From the NCBI RefSeq assembly GCF_030123365.1, contig NZ_CP126107.1, forward strand, positions 3,554,001 to 3,618,000: a stretch of DNA of 64,000 nt. Reading direction: 5' to 3'. Positions 1-8,457 of the stretch are shown here, in pieces. The notes under the pieces were generated by a model. The model saw only the letters and a list, made by a program, of their open reading frames with translations, ran no database searches and was not told the origin of the DNA. How positions within the stretch are numbered: the first letter of the stretch is position 1; each line of letters begins with the position of its first letter. Both the position numbers and the translations under genes were made by a program. The stretch comes from Neobacillus sp. SuZ13. GTDB lineage: Bacteria; Bacillota; Bacilli; Bacillales; Cytobacillaceae.

Positions 1-481
1 TAAGAAAAACAAGGCCGGCCCGCAACGGGGCAAGCTCTGGTTGAATCGGCATCCCTGTTGTCATCGCAAAAACCAACACAAAAAAGATAGCAGAGGGTCC
101 CGTAATTCGTAAAGCACCAAAAATAAAAATAGCAGTGGCACCAATGATTCCCATTAAAATGGCGATGGCTAGCGGATAAGGAGCAGCAAGTGTACCTAAT
201 ACTGATACCAAGCACATGCCAAGGATGACAAAAAATATCTTTTTTGCCCTCTGGGCATATGGAATATTAAATACATAAAGATAGGTAAAGCTCCCCATAC
301 CTGCCAACAATCCATATTCAATGTTATCAAAGAGCAGTCCAATTGTAATAGGCAGAGCAGCAGCAACACCCGCACAAAATGCCTTTAGCCATGGAAATGG
401 CTTCTTATTAACAGCCATTGCTTGCTTCATAATAGTTAAGACTTTTGAGGAAGATGCTCCTGATTTATGGTTTTCACCCAT
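1..481 (-). CDS. FUSC-family membrane protein, N-terminal part (cut by window edge)
   Basis: Read on the minus strand, an open frame starts at ATG 481 and runs off the left edge (about 160 residues visible). After a short polar N-terminus (MGENHKSGASSSK) come several hydrophobic helices, with segments such as AFCAGVAAALPITIGLLF and ILMGIIGATAIFIFGAL. This is the pattern of the N-terminal membrane half of FUSC/aromatic acid exporter-type proteins. An in-frame TAA lies eight codons upstream, so ATG 481 is the only plausible start, although its ribosome site (AGAAAG) is weak. It sits 40 bp downstream of deoD on the same strand and may be co-transcribed with it. The family call is from the visible half only; substrate unknown. 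Confidence 0.65.
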   Translation of the reverse strand, partial: MGENHKSGASSSKVLTIMKQAMAVNKKPFPWLKAFCAGVAAALPITIGLLFDNIEYGLLAGMGSFTYLYVFNIPYAQRAKKIFFVILGMCLVSVLGTLAAPYPLAIAILMGIIGATAIFIFGALRITGPSAIFFVLVFAMTTGMPIQPELAPLRAGLVFL

Positions 482-521
482 GAAATCGCTACTTTCTAAA
501 AATTAATTCAGCACTGTTGGT

Positions 522-1244
522 TCAAGCCAACCCCAGAGCAATTTCCATCATATTCGTAAAAGCTAATTGTCTTTCCTCCGGTGTCGTTTGTTCATTTCTA
601 ATAATATGGTCACTTACCGTCAAAATGGTTAACGCATTAACACCAGCATACGCAGCATTCATGTAAAGGCCTGCTGTTTCCATTTCTACACAAAGAATCC
701 CCATTTTCCGCCATTTTTCGATCGCAGTAGGGTCAGCATTGTAAAAAATATCGCTAGTAAGTACATTTCCGACATGAACTGGAAGACCCTTTGAATCTGC
801 ACCTTGCTTTGCTTTTTCCAACAATGAGAAGGAAGCAATATTGGAAAACTCGCCTGGAAGGTTGTATTGATGGACATAACGAGAATCCGTCGATGCCCCC
901 ATTGCCAAAACAATATCATACAAATTCATCTGGTCTTGGATGGCACCACATGTACCAATCCGAATCAAATTTTTTACACCAAAAACATGAATCAGTTCCC
1001 ACGAATAAAGACTCATACTAGGCATCCCCATGCCCGTTCCCATGACGGATACTTTTTTACCTTGGTAGGACCCTGTAAATCCGAACATATTTCGGACGGA
1101 ATTAAATTGAACCGGATTCTCTAAATAGGTTTCAGCAATAAATTTTGCACGTAAAGGATCCCCAGGTAAAAGGATTGTCTCAGCAATTTCTACTCCATTT
1201 GGTTTAATATGTGGAGTTTCCTTTTGTTCGGTGTTATTACTCAT
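522..1244 (-). CDS. deoD: Purine nucleoside phosphorylase, DeoD type
   Basis: Cytosolic enzyme that phosphorolytically cleaves purine (deoxy)ribonucleosides to free base and (deoxy)ribose-1-phosphate for salvage. The 240-residue product matches the usual hexameric DeoD length. Visible family segments are ILLPGDPLRAKFIAE near the N-terminus (phosphate site), GTGMGMPSMSLYSWEL, RIGTCGAIQ, and the C-terminal TVSDHIIRNEQTTPEER containing the catalytic Asp. A GTG lies three codons upstream, but the AAGGAG site is spaced correctly (8 nt) only for ATG 1244. It ends 40 bp before the FUSC-type gene. It fits the purine theme of the window but lies about 44 kb from purT. Confidence 0.95.
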   Translation of the reverse strand: MSNNTEQKETPHIKPNGVEIAETILLPGDPLRAKFIAETYLENPVQFNSVRNMFGFTGSYQGKKVSVMGTGMGMPSMSLYSWELIHVFGVKNLIRIGTCGAIQDQMNLYDIVLAMGASTDSRYVHQYNLPGEFSNIASFSLLEKAKQGADSKGLPVHVGNVLTSDIFYNADPTAIEKWRKMGILCVEMETAGLYMNAAYAGVNALTILTVSDHIIRNEQTTPEERQLAFTNMMEIALGLA

Positions 1245-1310
1245 GCTTTTCACTCCTTATATAAGAAAGTATCAAAGGTATTTTCCCATAAGTTTACCGT
1301 TTCATTCATC

Positions 1311-1344
1311 AAAAAAAGCAACTACATCTGTTACTTGTAGTTGC
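1311..1344 (-). terminator. Rho-independent terminator of glcB
   Basis: Perfect 9-bp stem GCAACTACA/TGTAGTTGC with a 9-nt loop (1318-1344), followed on the minus strand by seven T (1311-1317). It lies 9 bp after the malate synthase stop codon and separates it from deoD. Confidence 0.9.
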
Positions 1345-1352
1345 TCGTGCTC

Positions 1353-3536
1353 TTAATCGTGGTGCCTGACACCCCATTTGGCTTTTGCTTCGATGCGGCG
1401 CTGATGTAAGATTGGCTCGGTGTAGCCGTTTGGCTGGTCGTAACCCTTAAATACTAAGTCGCAAGCTGCTTGAAAGGCGACAGATTGTTCAAAATCTAGA
1501 GCCATTGGACGATACGCCGGATCTCCTGAGTTTTGCTGGTCGACCACCTTGGCCATTCTCATTAAGGTTTCCCATACCTGCTCCTTCGAACAAATTCCAT
1601 GATGGAGCCAGTTGGCGATATGCTGGCTCGAAATCCGGAGTGTCGCACGGTCTTCCATCAACCCAACATGATTAATATCCGGTACCTTCGAACAGCCAAC
1701 CCCCATTTCTACCCAGCGAACAACATAACCCAGGATTCCTTGTGCATTATTATCAAGTTCTTGTTGAATTTCCTCAGTTGTCCAGTTAGTATTTTCAGCA
1801 ACAGGAATGGCTAAAATCTGATCTCTTAGATCCTGAATATTCGTTGCTAACTCAGCTTGCACCTTTGAAACATCTATTTGATGATAATGCAGCGCATGCA
1901 GGGTTGCGGCGGTTGGTGAAGGCACCCAAGCTGTCGTCCCGCCTGCTTGAAGATGGCCGATTTTTTGCTTGAGCATTTCGGCCATAAGGTCCGGCATTGC
2001 CCACATTCCTTTCCCAATCTGGGCCCGGCCCTTTAATCCAGCTGCCAGCCCTACAAATACATTCGATTTTTCATAGCTTTGCAGCCATGTAGAAAATTTC
2101 ATTTCGTTTTTCCGAATAACTGCCCCGATTTCCATCGATGTATGGATTTCATCTCCGGTCCGGTCCAAGAACCCCGTATTAATGAAGACAATTCGATCCC
2201 TTACTTCACCAATGCAATTTTTCAAGTTCAAAGACGTTCGGCGCTCTTCATCCATGACCCCAATCTTTAGCGTATTCCGCTCAAGTCCAAGCATATCTTC
2301 CACGCGATTAAATGTCTCGTTGGCGAAAGCCACCTCTTTAGAGCCATGCATTTTTGGCTTAACAATATAAATCGATCCCTTTGCAGAGTTCTGATATGGA
2401 CCGTTTGCCAAAAGTGAATGCTTGGCAATTAAACTAGTAACGACAGTATCCATTAAGCCTTCTGGTACCTCGTTTCCATCCTTATCTAAAATCGCTGGAC
2501 TCTTCATGAGATGTCCGACAATGCGGACAAACATGAGGGAACGCCCTTTTAAGGCAAATTCCTCACCAGTAGGAGTGAAATAATATCGGTCAGGACTCAG
2601 CGATCGAGTAATCGTCTTATTATTTTTAGAAAAAGCAGCAGTTAAGTCACCTTTCATCAATCCGAGCCAATTGGAATAAACGAGGACCTTATCTTCTGCA
2701 TCCACTGCGGCAACGGAATCCTCACAATCCATAATTGTAGTAAGAGCTGACTCTATGAAAATATCTTTAACGCCAGCTTGGTCGGTTTTTCCTATTGGAT
2801 GGCCTGGATCGATTTGGATTTCAAAATAGAGACCATTATTTTTCAGCAAAATGGCGGAAGGTTCTCCAGGATTCCCTTGGTAGCCACAGAGTTGAGCTTC
2901 ATCTTGAAGCCCAACCAATGCGCCGCTGCCAAGTAAAACCGTTAATCGTCCATTAACGATCGAATATTTGATTACGTCCTTATGTGAAAACTGCTTCAGC
3001 GGGATGGCTTGATCAAGGAACTCTCTTGCAAAAGCAATAACTTTTTCTCCGCGAATCGAATTGTAAGCCCCTGCACGCATAGCGCCCTCATCTTCACTAA
3101 TCGCATCCGTACCATATAAGGCGTCATAAAGACTTCCCCAACGGGCATTAGCTGCATTTAACGCATAACGGGCATTATCGACTGGAACGACGAGCTGCGG
3201 CCCAGCTTTTAAGGCTACTTCTTCATCCACATTTTCCGTGCCTATCTGAAAATCAGCCGTCTCCGGTTCTAAATAGCCAATTTCTTGCAAAAATAATTTA
3301 TAATTTTCAAAATGGAAGGTTTTATTGATCCTGTGCCAAGTATTGATTTTATGCTGTAGGTCATCTCGTCGAGCAAGTAGTTGGTTGTTGAGGGGTGTCA
3401 AATCAGCAAGGAGTGCTTCAAAATCACTCCAGAACTGCTCACGGTCCAAACCCGTTCCTGGTAATGCGCTGTCGTTAATAAAATGATAAAGTACATCCGC
3501 TACTTGAAGATTACCTATTTTTACATAGTTTGACAT
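1353..3536 (-). CDS. glcB: Malate synthase G
   Basis: Condenses glyoxylate with acetyl-CoA to malate (glyoxylate/glycolate utilisation), cytosolic. At 727 residues it is of the long monomeric G type, not the ~530-residue A type. Family segments include [56 protein letters not shown], and the C-terminal [18 protein letters not shown] carrying the catalytic Asp region. Start ATG 3536 is preceded by AAGGGGG. No isocitrate lyase gene is in the window, so the glyoxylate source is not shown. The last six codons (GVRHHD) are largely made of the dispersed 13-bp motif GGTGTCAGGCACC (1361-1373), so the extreme C-terminus may be acquired sequence. Confidence 0.96.
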   Translation of the reverse strand: MSNYVKIGNLQVADVLYHFINDSALPGTGLDREQFWSDFEALLADLTPLNNQLLARRDDLQHKINTWHRINKTFHFENYKLFLQEIGYLEPETADFQIGTENVDEEVALKAGPQLVVPVDNARYALNAANARWGSLYDALYGTDAISEDEGAMRAGAYNSIRGEKVIAFAREFLDQAIPLKQFSHKDVIKYSIVNGRLTVLLGSGALVGLQDEAQLCGYQGNPGEPSAILLKNNGLYFEIQIDPGHPIGKTDQAGVKDIFIESALTTIMDCEDSVAAVDAEDKVLVYSNWLGLMKGDLTAAFSKNNKTITRSLSPDRYYFTPTGEEFALKGRSLMFVRIVGHLMKSPAILDKDGNEVPEGLMDTVVTSLIAKHSLLANGPYQNSAKGSIYIVKPKMHGSKEVAFANETFNRVEDMLGLERNTLKIGVMDEERRTSLNLKNCIGEVRDRIVFINTGFLDRTGDEIHTSMEIGAVIRKNEMKFSTWLQSYEKSNVFVGLAAGLKGRAQIGKGMWAMPDLMAEMLKQKIGHLQAGGTTAWVPSPTAATLHALHYHQIDVSKVQAELATNIQDLRDQILAIPVAENTNWTTEEIQQELDNNAQGILGYVVRWVEMGVGCSKVPDINHVGLMEDRATLRISSQHIANWLHHGICSKEQVWETLMRMAKVVDQQNSGDPAYRPMALDFEQSVAFQAACDLVFKGYDQPNGYTEPILHQRRIEAKAKWGVRHHD
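1361..1373 (-). repeat. Dispersed 13-bp motif GGTGTCAGGCACC, copy 1 (inside glcB 3' end)
   Basis: On the minus strand reads GGTGTCAGGCACC and encodes G-V-R-H of malate synthase just before its stop. It is one of six co-oriented copies (22335, 35214, 39865, 44466 and variant 54761), each at the 3' end of a gene. Confidence 0.85.
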
Positions 3537-3709
3537 CTTTCCATTTCCCCCTTATGTAGCTTAAACTTTTACATCGGTTTACAACTTATGAATCTGCGAA
3601 TCTCTTTGCTGTTTAACACCTGCCCTCCCTTCTAGTGCTGACCAAGGACACAGTTACCTACAATAAAAAAAATGAAACGCTTCCTTTATTATACAATACT
3701 TAAAACGAG

Positions 3710-3738
3710 AAAAAACCTTACAGTGAGCAAGGTTTTTT
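3710..3738 (-). terminator. Terminator-like hairpin after the 57-residue ORF
   Basis: Inverted repeat AAAAAACCTT/AAGGTTTTTT with a short loop; T-rich on both strands, so it may work in both directions. It lies downstream of the small gene at 3805-3978 and upstream of glcB. Confidence 0.7.
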
Positions 3739-3804
3739 AAAATTTTATAAATTTAGCATTATGGCAGAAACAGCTGTTATTTGAATATATCCTACAGAAA
3801 AAAA

Positions 3805-3978
3805 TTACTTCACTGAGAGAATTCTGATTTCATTTTCTGCCTCAACCAGCCGGCCGAATCTGTAGCCTTCAATGAGAACATGCCTCTCATGATCACTTAG
3901 TCGACGCTTCCATTTCGTTTCTAAAAAATAGATGACTTCGTTATAGTACATTTCCGGGTATTCAAAAGGTTTATTCAT
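3805..3978 (-). CDS. Small conserved-looking protein of unknown function (57 aa)
   Basis: Minus-strand frame from ATG 3978 to TAA 3805 preceded by a strong AAGGAAGGAGAC site. The product begins MNKPFEYPEMYYNEVIYF and is rich in charged and aromatic residues (WKRRLSDHERHVLIEGYRF), with no membrane segment or signal peptide. It has its own terminator at 3710-3738. I do not recognise the family. The strong ribosome site, sensible composition and own terminator support a real gene. Confidence 0.65.
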   Translation of the reverse strand: MNKPFEYPEMYYNEVIYFLETKWKRRLSDHERHVLIEGYRFGRLVEAENEIRILSVK

Positions 3979-4189
3979 ACATATGTCTCCTTCCTTATCT
4001 TAATCACCCTCTGCTTATCATTCTTGACAATTTACAGAGAAATTAAAAATAAGATTTTTATCAACAAATTTAGCAATCAACTCAAAAAACAATATCAAAG
4101 GACAGGAACCCTGCCAGCCTCCTGTTTATGGTTTAATCATTTAGGGTAAATTGAAAGGCAGAAGAATTCGTTTCTTAAAGGAGAAGAAA

Positions 4190-4678
4190 ATGGCGGAGAA
4201 TAATAACATGACAAATTACCCTAAAAATCTCTGGTCCGGCTTTCTTTTTGGGATAGGACTTGTCGCTTTTATCGATGAAGCAGTTTTTCATCAACTACTG
4301 CATTGGCATCATTTTTACGATAAATCCACGACAGGGGTCGGGCTTGTTTCCGATGGATTTTTTCATGCCTTTAGTTGGTTTGCTACAGTAGGATCCTTAT
4401 TCATGCTTTCCGACCTTCGCCGCCAAGGTGGTTGGCTGCCGATGAGGTGGTTTGGAGGGTTATTACTTGGTGCAGGTGGATTTCAATTATACGATGGTAC
4501 CATCCAGCATAAATTAATGGGGCTGCACCAAATTCGCTACGATGTTAATATCGTCCCTTACGACATAGTTTGGTACATAACCTCAGTTTTGATGATCATA
4601 ATTGGCATTGCTCTCCTCGTTCGCTCAAAAAGGAAATCAAGTAAAACAGGAGTTTCAACCAACCATGCAAATAATTAA
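4190..4678 (+). CDS. DUF2243-type membrane protein
   Basis: 162-residue integral membrane protein with about four hydrophobic segments (LWSGFLFGIGLVAFIDEAVF, a middle pair, and a C-terminal IVWYITSVLMIIIGIALLV). Conserved-looking His/Asp positions (FIDEAVFHQLLHWHHFYD, GFFHAFSW, LYDGTIQHKLMGLHQIR) match DUF2243, a family often found beside CtaG-like proteins. ATG 4190 is chosen because AAAGGAG lies 6 nt upstream; a TTG 39 bp earlier has no such site. Its end overlaps the following ctaG-like gene by 14 bp, so the two are probably translated together. The histidines suggest metal or haem handling; this is inference only. Confidence 0.82.
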   Translation: MAENNNMTNYPKNLWSGFLFGIGLVAFIDEAVFHQLLHWHHFYDKSTTGVGLVSDGFFHAFSWFATVGSLFMLSDLRRQGGWLPMRWFGGLLLGAGGFQLYDGTIQHKLMGLHQIRYDVNIVPYDIVWYITSVLMIIIGIALLVRSKRKSSKTGVSTNHANN

Positions 4679-5480
4679 TCATCTTCAGCATAGGGCTGGG
4701 ATGGAAACCCATGGACTAAGCCTCCAACTGATTTTATCAGTGCCGTTTATCATTGCATTAGTCATTTATCTTTACGCAGCCATCCGATCTAAGCGGCGAA
4801 AAAAATCATGGCGGTCTTACAGAATTGTCATGTGGATTACAGGTATTTTCTGTGCATTAGCGGCTATTATTGGGCCACTTGCTAGTAGTTCTCATCTAGA
4901 TTTCACGGCTCATATGCTCGCCCATCTCCTTCTCGGAATGTTAGCGCCACTATTACTGGTCTTGGCATGCCCAATGACACTGATTCTTCGAACACTAGAC
5001 GTGAAGCACGCACGGTCCTTATCCCATATTTTAAAAAGTAATCCCATTCGACTAATCAGTCATCCGATAACGGCCTCTCTCCTGAATGTTGGAGGCCTTT
5101 GGATACTATATACGACTAGACTTTATCAGACAATGGAACATAACGGGCTGGTTCAAATTGCGGTTCACCTGCACGTTTTTCTAGCAGGCTATCTTTTCAC
5201 AGGTGCCTTTATTAAAGCGGATCTGCACCCACACCGGACGAGTTATCTCTACCGTTCATGTGTATTGATAATCGCCATGTCAGGTCACGGCATCCTTTCA
5301 AAATATATTTATGCTCATCCTCCTCTGGGAGTTCCGATTGACCAAGCCAAAACGGGCGGATTAGTCATGTATTATGGCGGCGATCTCATTGATTTGATTC
5401 TGATTACCATTCTTTGTTACCAATGGTTTAAAGAAACCCGACCCAGAATGAATGAGGCTTTTAATGTATTAAATAAGTAA
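4665..5480 (+). CDS. ctaG: CtaG-family cytochrome c oxidase assembly protein
   Basis: 271-residue polytopic membrane protein of the CtaG family found with caa3-type oxidases in Bacillales, thought to help deliver copper or assemble the oxidase. Visible features are DFTAHMLAHLLLGMLAPLLLVL (His-rich helix), HLHVFLAGYLFTGAF, SGHGILSKYIYA and GGDLIDLILITILCYQWF. ATG 4665 follows a CAGGAG site at a rather long 12-nt spacing; the frame stays open further upstream inside the DUF2243 gene, but that start would overlap it by 77 bp. No oxidase subunit genes are nearby, so the partner oxidase must be encoded elsewhere. A terminator follows immediately. Confidence 0.82.
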   Translation: MQIINHLQHRAGMETHGLSLQLILSVPFIIALVIYLYAAIRSKRRKKSWRSYRIVMWITGIFCALAAIIGPLASSSHLDFTAHMLAHLLLGMLAPLLLVLACPMTLILRTLDVKHARSLSHILKSNPIRLISHPITASLLNVGGLWILYTTRLYQTMEHNGLVQIAVHLHVFLAGYLFTGAFIKADLHPHRTSYLYRSCVLIIAMSGHGILSKYIYAHPPLGVPIDQAKTGGLVMYYGGDLIDLILITILCYQWFKETRPRMNEAFNVLNK

Positions 5481-5485
5481 AAAGA

Positions 5486-5519
5486 CTGTCCCAAGAAATC
5501 TTGGGGCAGCCTTTCATTT
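5486..5519 (+). terminator. Terminator of the DUF2243-ctaG pair
   Basis: Stem CTGTCCCAAG/CTTGGGGCAG (one G-T pair) with loop AAAT, then a T-rich tail. Its 3' arm ends in GGGGCAGCC, a 9-mer that recurs exactly at the far end of the adjoining tandem array (about 5967-5975). Confidence 0.75.
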
Positions 5520-5970
5520 ACCGACGCAGCACTTTTTTCCCTTTTGCAGGCAATCGAGCGCTCTTCATTTACCGGCGCGGCACTTTTTTTCCTTTTGCGG
5601 GCAATGGAGTGCTCTTTCATTTTCCGGCGCGGTGATTTTTTCGCTTTTGCGGGCAATCGAGCGCTCTTCATTTACCGGCGCGGCACTTTTTTCCCTTTTG
5701 CGGGCAATCGAGAGCTCTTTCATTTTCCGGCGCGGTGATTTTTTCGCTTTTGCGGGCAATGGAGTGCTCTTTCATTTACCGGCGCAGCACTTTTTTCCCT
5801 TTTGCGGGCAATGGAGGAACTTCATTTACCGGCGCGGCACTTTTTTCCCTTTTGCGGGCAATGGAGTGCTCTTTCATTTACCGGCGCGGCACTTTTTTCC
5901 CTTTTGCGGGCAATCGAGAGCTCTTTCATTTACCGGCGCAGCACTTTTTTCCCTTTTGCGGGCAATGGGG
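5510..5970. repeat. Tandem array A: nine units of 50-52 bp
   Basis: Units begin at 5510, 5561, 5612, 5664, 5715, 5767, 5817, 5869 and 5921. The core is TTTACCGGCGCGGCAC, a T6 run, CCCTTTTGCGGGCAAT and a junction GAGNGCTC. Units 3 and 5 share a variant core (TTTTCCGGCGCGGTGA, then TTTTTTCGC), so two unit types are interspersed. Junctions alternate between GAGCGCTC, GAGAGCTC and GAGTGCTC. The array lies between convergent genes (ctaG and a DUF2161 gene). It is open in several frames, but unit lengths are not constant multiples of three and there are no ribosome sites, so it is treated as non-coding. Confidence 0.95.
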
Positions 5971-5982
5971 CAGCCTAATGTC

Positions 5983-6705
5983 TTATGTAACTTCCTCATC
6001 ACTTTGTTTAGTTAAATAATAATTTACTAACTCCGGATATTCTTTTATTTCTGCTATCCCCTTTTCCGTTATCACATAGGTTCCTCGTTTAATTCTTTCA
6101 AACCAGCCATAATAGTTCTTCGTCAAAATGGATGAGGTATTTTTCCCCGTTCCTAATTGAATTAACCTCCTAGGTGACAATGGACCCAAACATTCAAGAT
6201 TACAAGCAATTTGGATACAATTTTCTTTATATGCAGTCATAATCTTGGTCCGATTACTGCCTCCTACATTATAGTCTGCACTGCGGCCATTAATTTCCTT
6301 TATAATAGACTCACGCTTTAGTTTGTTTTTTCTATGCTTAAATGGCGCAGGATTAAATATTATTTCTGCTTTTCCGCGTTTTCCAGGGCTTGAAACAACG
6401 ATTAATCCCAGCTCCAGCCTGCGAATTAAATGGCATTTCTCTGTCCACTTCTTGGAATTCATCCGATGTTTCGGCTTCGGGATCGCCACATAAACTTTAT
6501 CTGTAATCCGCTGCCTTTTGGCTGCTTGGATTAGTAAGTCCACACTTAAAGTGAGCTTTAATTCGACAACAACTAACTCTTCATCCTTGACTGCAACAAT
6601 ATCACAGTCTTTCACCTCACCGTAAACCTCATAACCTTCACGGACAAAATAGGTCTGAATGGGTTTATACAAATCTATTTCTTGCAGCTTCTTTGTTTCC
6701 TTCAT
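5983..6705 (-). CDS. DUF2161-type PD-(D/E)XK phosphodiesterase-like protein
   Basis: 240-residue protein. The N-terminal ~110 residues carry a nuclease-like core: GEVKDCDIVAVKDEELVVVELKL provides the D ... E-x-K signature of the PD-(D/E)XK fold. The C-terminal ~80 residues (ECLGPLSPRRLIQLGTGKNTSSIL, then RIKRGTYVITEKGIAEI) look like a winged helix. This architecture matches the DUF2161 family in Bacillus. Start ATG 6705 has GGTGAT 5 nt upstream. It lies 27 bp after the unknown gene at 6732, so the two may form an operon. The biological substrate is unknown; its 3' end abuts tandem array A. Confidence 0.75.
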   Translation of the reverse strand: MKETKKLQEIDLYKPIQTYFVREGYEVYGEVKDCDIVAVKDEELVVVELKLTLSVDLLIQAAKRQRITDKVYVAIPKPKHRMNSKKWTEKCHLIRRLELGLIVVSSPGKRGKAEIIFNPAPFKHRKNKLKRESIIKEINGRSADYNVGGSNRTKIMTAYKENCIQIACNLECLGPLSPRRLIQLGTGKNTSSILTKNYYGWFERIKRGTYVITEKGIAEIKEYPELVNYYLTKQSDEEVT

Positions 6706-6731
6706 GCTGTATCACCATCCCAATGCAAACC

Positions 6732-7232
6732 TTAAGCATCTTGTTTTTCCCAATATTCATAGATTAATTTTTGAAACATTTCATTCAAACTTTTCTTTTT
6801 ATGTTTTTTAATCCATTCGACCTGGTCGATTGGTAAATTTAGTTTAATACTAACGTCCTCATTGGGCATTTCGACTTTTCTTATTTCTTCTATTGTAATG
6901 CCATCTTCTATATTCGGAAACCAAGAATCATTTTCGCCAACACGAGTAAATCCTTCGTAATCATGAATATCATCGAGTTCACAGAATAAATTTATTTGTG
7001 GTAATCCGCCAGTCAATATTTTCACGTGCATGATGGAATTGATAATTCTACCATCCTTTAATTCTATCTCGACAATGACGTTTTCGACGGTCTTATATTT
7101 TTTTACAACAACCTCACTCACAATCAGGTCCAATTCTAAGGTAAAGCCGGAGCTCGATTCAAAGATATAGATTCCGTTTCTAAAAACATGGATACTTTCA
7201 CCATCGATTGTCACTGATTTTACAACTACCAT
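6732..7232 (-). CDS. Hypothetical protein (166 aa)
   Basis: The frame opens at ATG 7247, but the GGAGG inside those first codons is correctly placed (8 nt) for ATG 7232, which gives MVVVKSVTIDGESIHVFR. The first ~120 residues look beta-rich (alternating hydrophobics: FTLELDLIVSEVVVKKY, NVIVEIELKDGRIIN). The C-terminus (IKLNLPIDQVEWIKKHKKKSLNEMF) is helical and basic. No signal peptide or membrane helix. It is 27 bp upstream of the DUF2161 gene on the same strand. Family not recognised. Confidence 0.7.
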   Translation of the reverse strand: MVVVKSVTIDGESIHVFRNGIYIFESSSGFTLELDLIVSEVVVKKYKTVENVIVEIELKDGRIINSIMHVKILTGGLPQINLFCELDDIHDYEGFTRVGENDSWFPNIEDGITIEEIRKVEMPNEDVSIKLNLPIDQVEWIKKHKKKSLNEMFQKLIYEYWEKQDA

Positions 7233-7407
7233 AAACCTATCCTCCATACATTTGTTTAAATCATTCTATACCGAAAATTCACTCTTTAAATTTACCATAG
7301 TAATGTGGTCAGTTGTATTTTTCCTATAAACTTTTAATAAACAATAATTTCTATGCCAATGGGGAATATTAAAAGTGGAAATTCATTGGAAAGAGGTGCA
7401 TGTGTAT

Positions 7408-7701
7408 ATGAATCAAAATTATTCCATTGATCCTAACCAAATACCTAAATTCACTAGTCATGAGGAAGCAAGAGCGTGGTTTAAAGGGCAATATGGGGAT
7501 CGATTTTTACTGAGGATGACAGATTTGAAAGATGGAAGAAGAGTGAATTTCTATCATCTCGTCAAAGATCCTGAAGTGTACAAGCCATACATGGAGAGCT
7601 TTGCAAGCGTCGTTCCGCATGAAATCACCAATATTAACACCTTTAAAAGCTATACAACCATCGAAATTGATGAAAATGGTCAGGTGGATATCAAGGATTA
7701 A
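7408..7701 (+). CDS. Hypothetical small soluble protein (97 aa)
   Basis: Starts at ATG 7408 with AGAGGTG about 9 nt upstream; the longer frame from 7375 has no better site. Sequence MNQNYSIDPNQIPKFTSHEE followed by ARAWFKGQYGDRFLLRM and DLKDGRRVNFYHLVKDPEVY. Mixed alpha/beta, acidic C-terminus, no membrane segment. Transcribed divergently from 6732-7232 and convergently with the methyltransferase gene, with a shared terminator after it. Family not recognised. Confidence 0.7.
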   Translation: MNQNYSIDPNQIPKFTSHEEARAWFKGQYGDRFLLRMTDLKDGRRVNFYHLVKDPEVYKPYMESFASVVPHEITNINTFKSYTTIEIDENGQVDIKD

Positions 7702-7737
7702 AAATAGGATGTAAACACCAGTGCTTTAATAGTAAAA

Positions 7738-7785
7738 GGTTGCTCCTACAGTTAGTTAATTAACCATGTAGCAGCAGCCTTTATT
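7738..7785. terminator. Bidirectional terminator between convergent genes
   Basis: Arms GGTTGCTCCTACA and TGTAGCAGCAGCC (two mismatches) around a 16-nt loop, with T-rich sequence on the plus side and TTTTACTATT on the minus side. It lies between the genes at 7408 and 7793. Confidence 0.65.
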
Positions 7786-7792
7786 TAAATCC

Positions 7793-8386
7793 CTATTTCC
7801 TATTTACGGCTTCTGCAAAAATAAATAAATCACGAAAATATTGTTGCATTTGAATAATAGATATATCGTTACTCCTTAGTAACCCTAAGGTGTCCCTATT
7901 TAAACAACAGCCATCACAGATTTTCTTCCACGCTGGTGTTAGCCAGTTCTGAAGTGAGGATAGGAACCGATGTTGCATTTTTACATGCTCAAATAGAAGA
8001 ATTTTTCCACCTGGCTTACAAACTCGTTTCATTTCTATAATGGCTTTTTCAGGATTGGGAATGGTACAAAATACTAGTGTTGCCACAACTGTGTCAAAAG
8101 TATCCGCTTCAAATGGCAATTCTTCAGCACTTGCCTGTACTATTTCGATAGGGACAACTGCTTGTCTATGCTTAGATAATGAACGCTCAATCATGTACTG
8201 ACTTGGTTCAATCGCAGTTACTTTTACAGGTTCCTCATATAAAGGAAAATTAATCCCCGTACCAGACCCTAATTCAAGAACGCTTCCCGTTGTCTTCGCA
8301 AGGAGTTCCTTACGAATTCTCTTAAACTTCTTTTTCTCCAACGGCTTCATAAAAAAATCATACCAATTGGCAAACAAACGGCTCAA
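7793..8386 (-). CDS. Class I SAM-dependent methyltransferase
   Basis: 197-residue cytosolic protein with the Rossmann-type SAM fold. Motif I is VLELGSGTGINFPLY (about residues 36-50), an acidic residue follows in AIEPSQYMI, and motif IV is EADTFDTVVATLVFCTIPNP, followed by MKRVCKPGGKILLFEH. Closest in style to UbiE/phospholipid methyltransferase-like proteins. Start is TTG 8386, since GGAGTG sits 7 nt upstream and there is no ATG near it. A second methyltransferase gene lies 71 bp upstream on the same strand. Substrate unknown. Confidence 0.82.
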   Translation of the reverse strand: MSRLFANWYDFFMKPLEKKKFKRIRKELLAKTTGSVLELGSGTGINFPLYEEPVKVTAIEPSQYMIERSLSKHRQAVVPIEIVQASAEELPFEADTFDTVVATLVFCTIPNPEKAIIEMKRVCKPGGKILLFEHVKMQHRFLSSLQNWLTPAWKKICDGCCLNRDTLGLLRSNDISIIQMQQYFRDLFIFAEAVNRK

Positions 8387-8457
8387 AATTCTTCACTCCA
8401 AATATGTAATTAAAGTTTACATAATAAATTTATAGGTAACTGAGTTGATATAACAAA

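Noticed and set aside
3665..3685. cre-like site upstream of glcB (TGAAACGCTTCC)
   Set aside because: One base is missing in the half-site before the central CG, so it does not fit the consensus.
5417..6019. Several overlapping open frames across tandem array A with 17-residue protein repeats
   Set aside because: Frames exist on both strands only because the 51-52 bp units lack stops; unit lengths vary between 50 and 52, ribosome sites are missing and the residues are compositionally odd.
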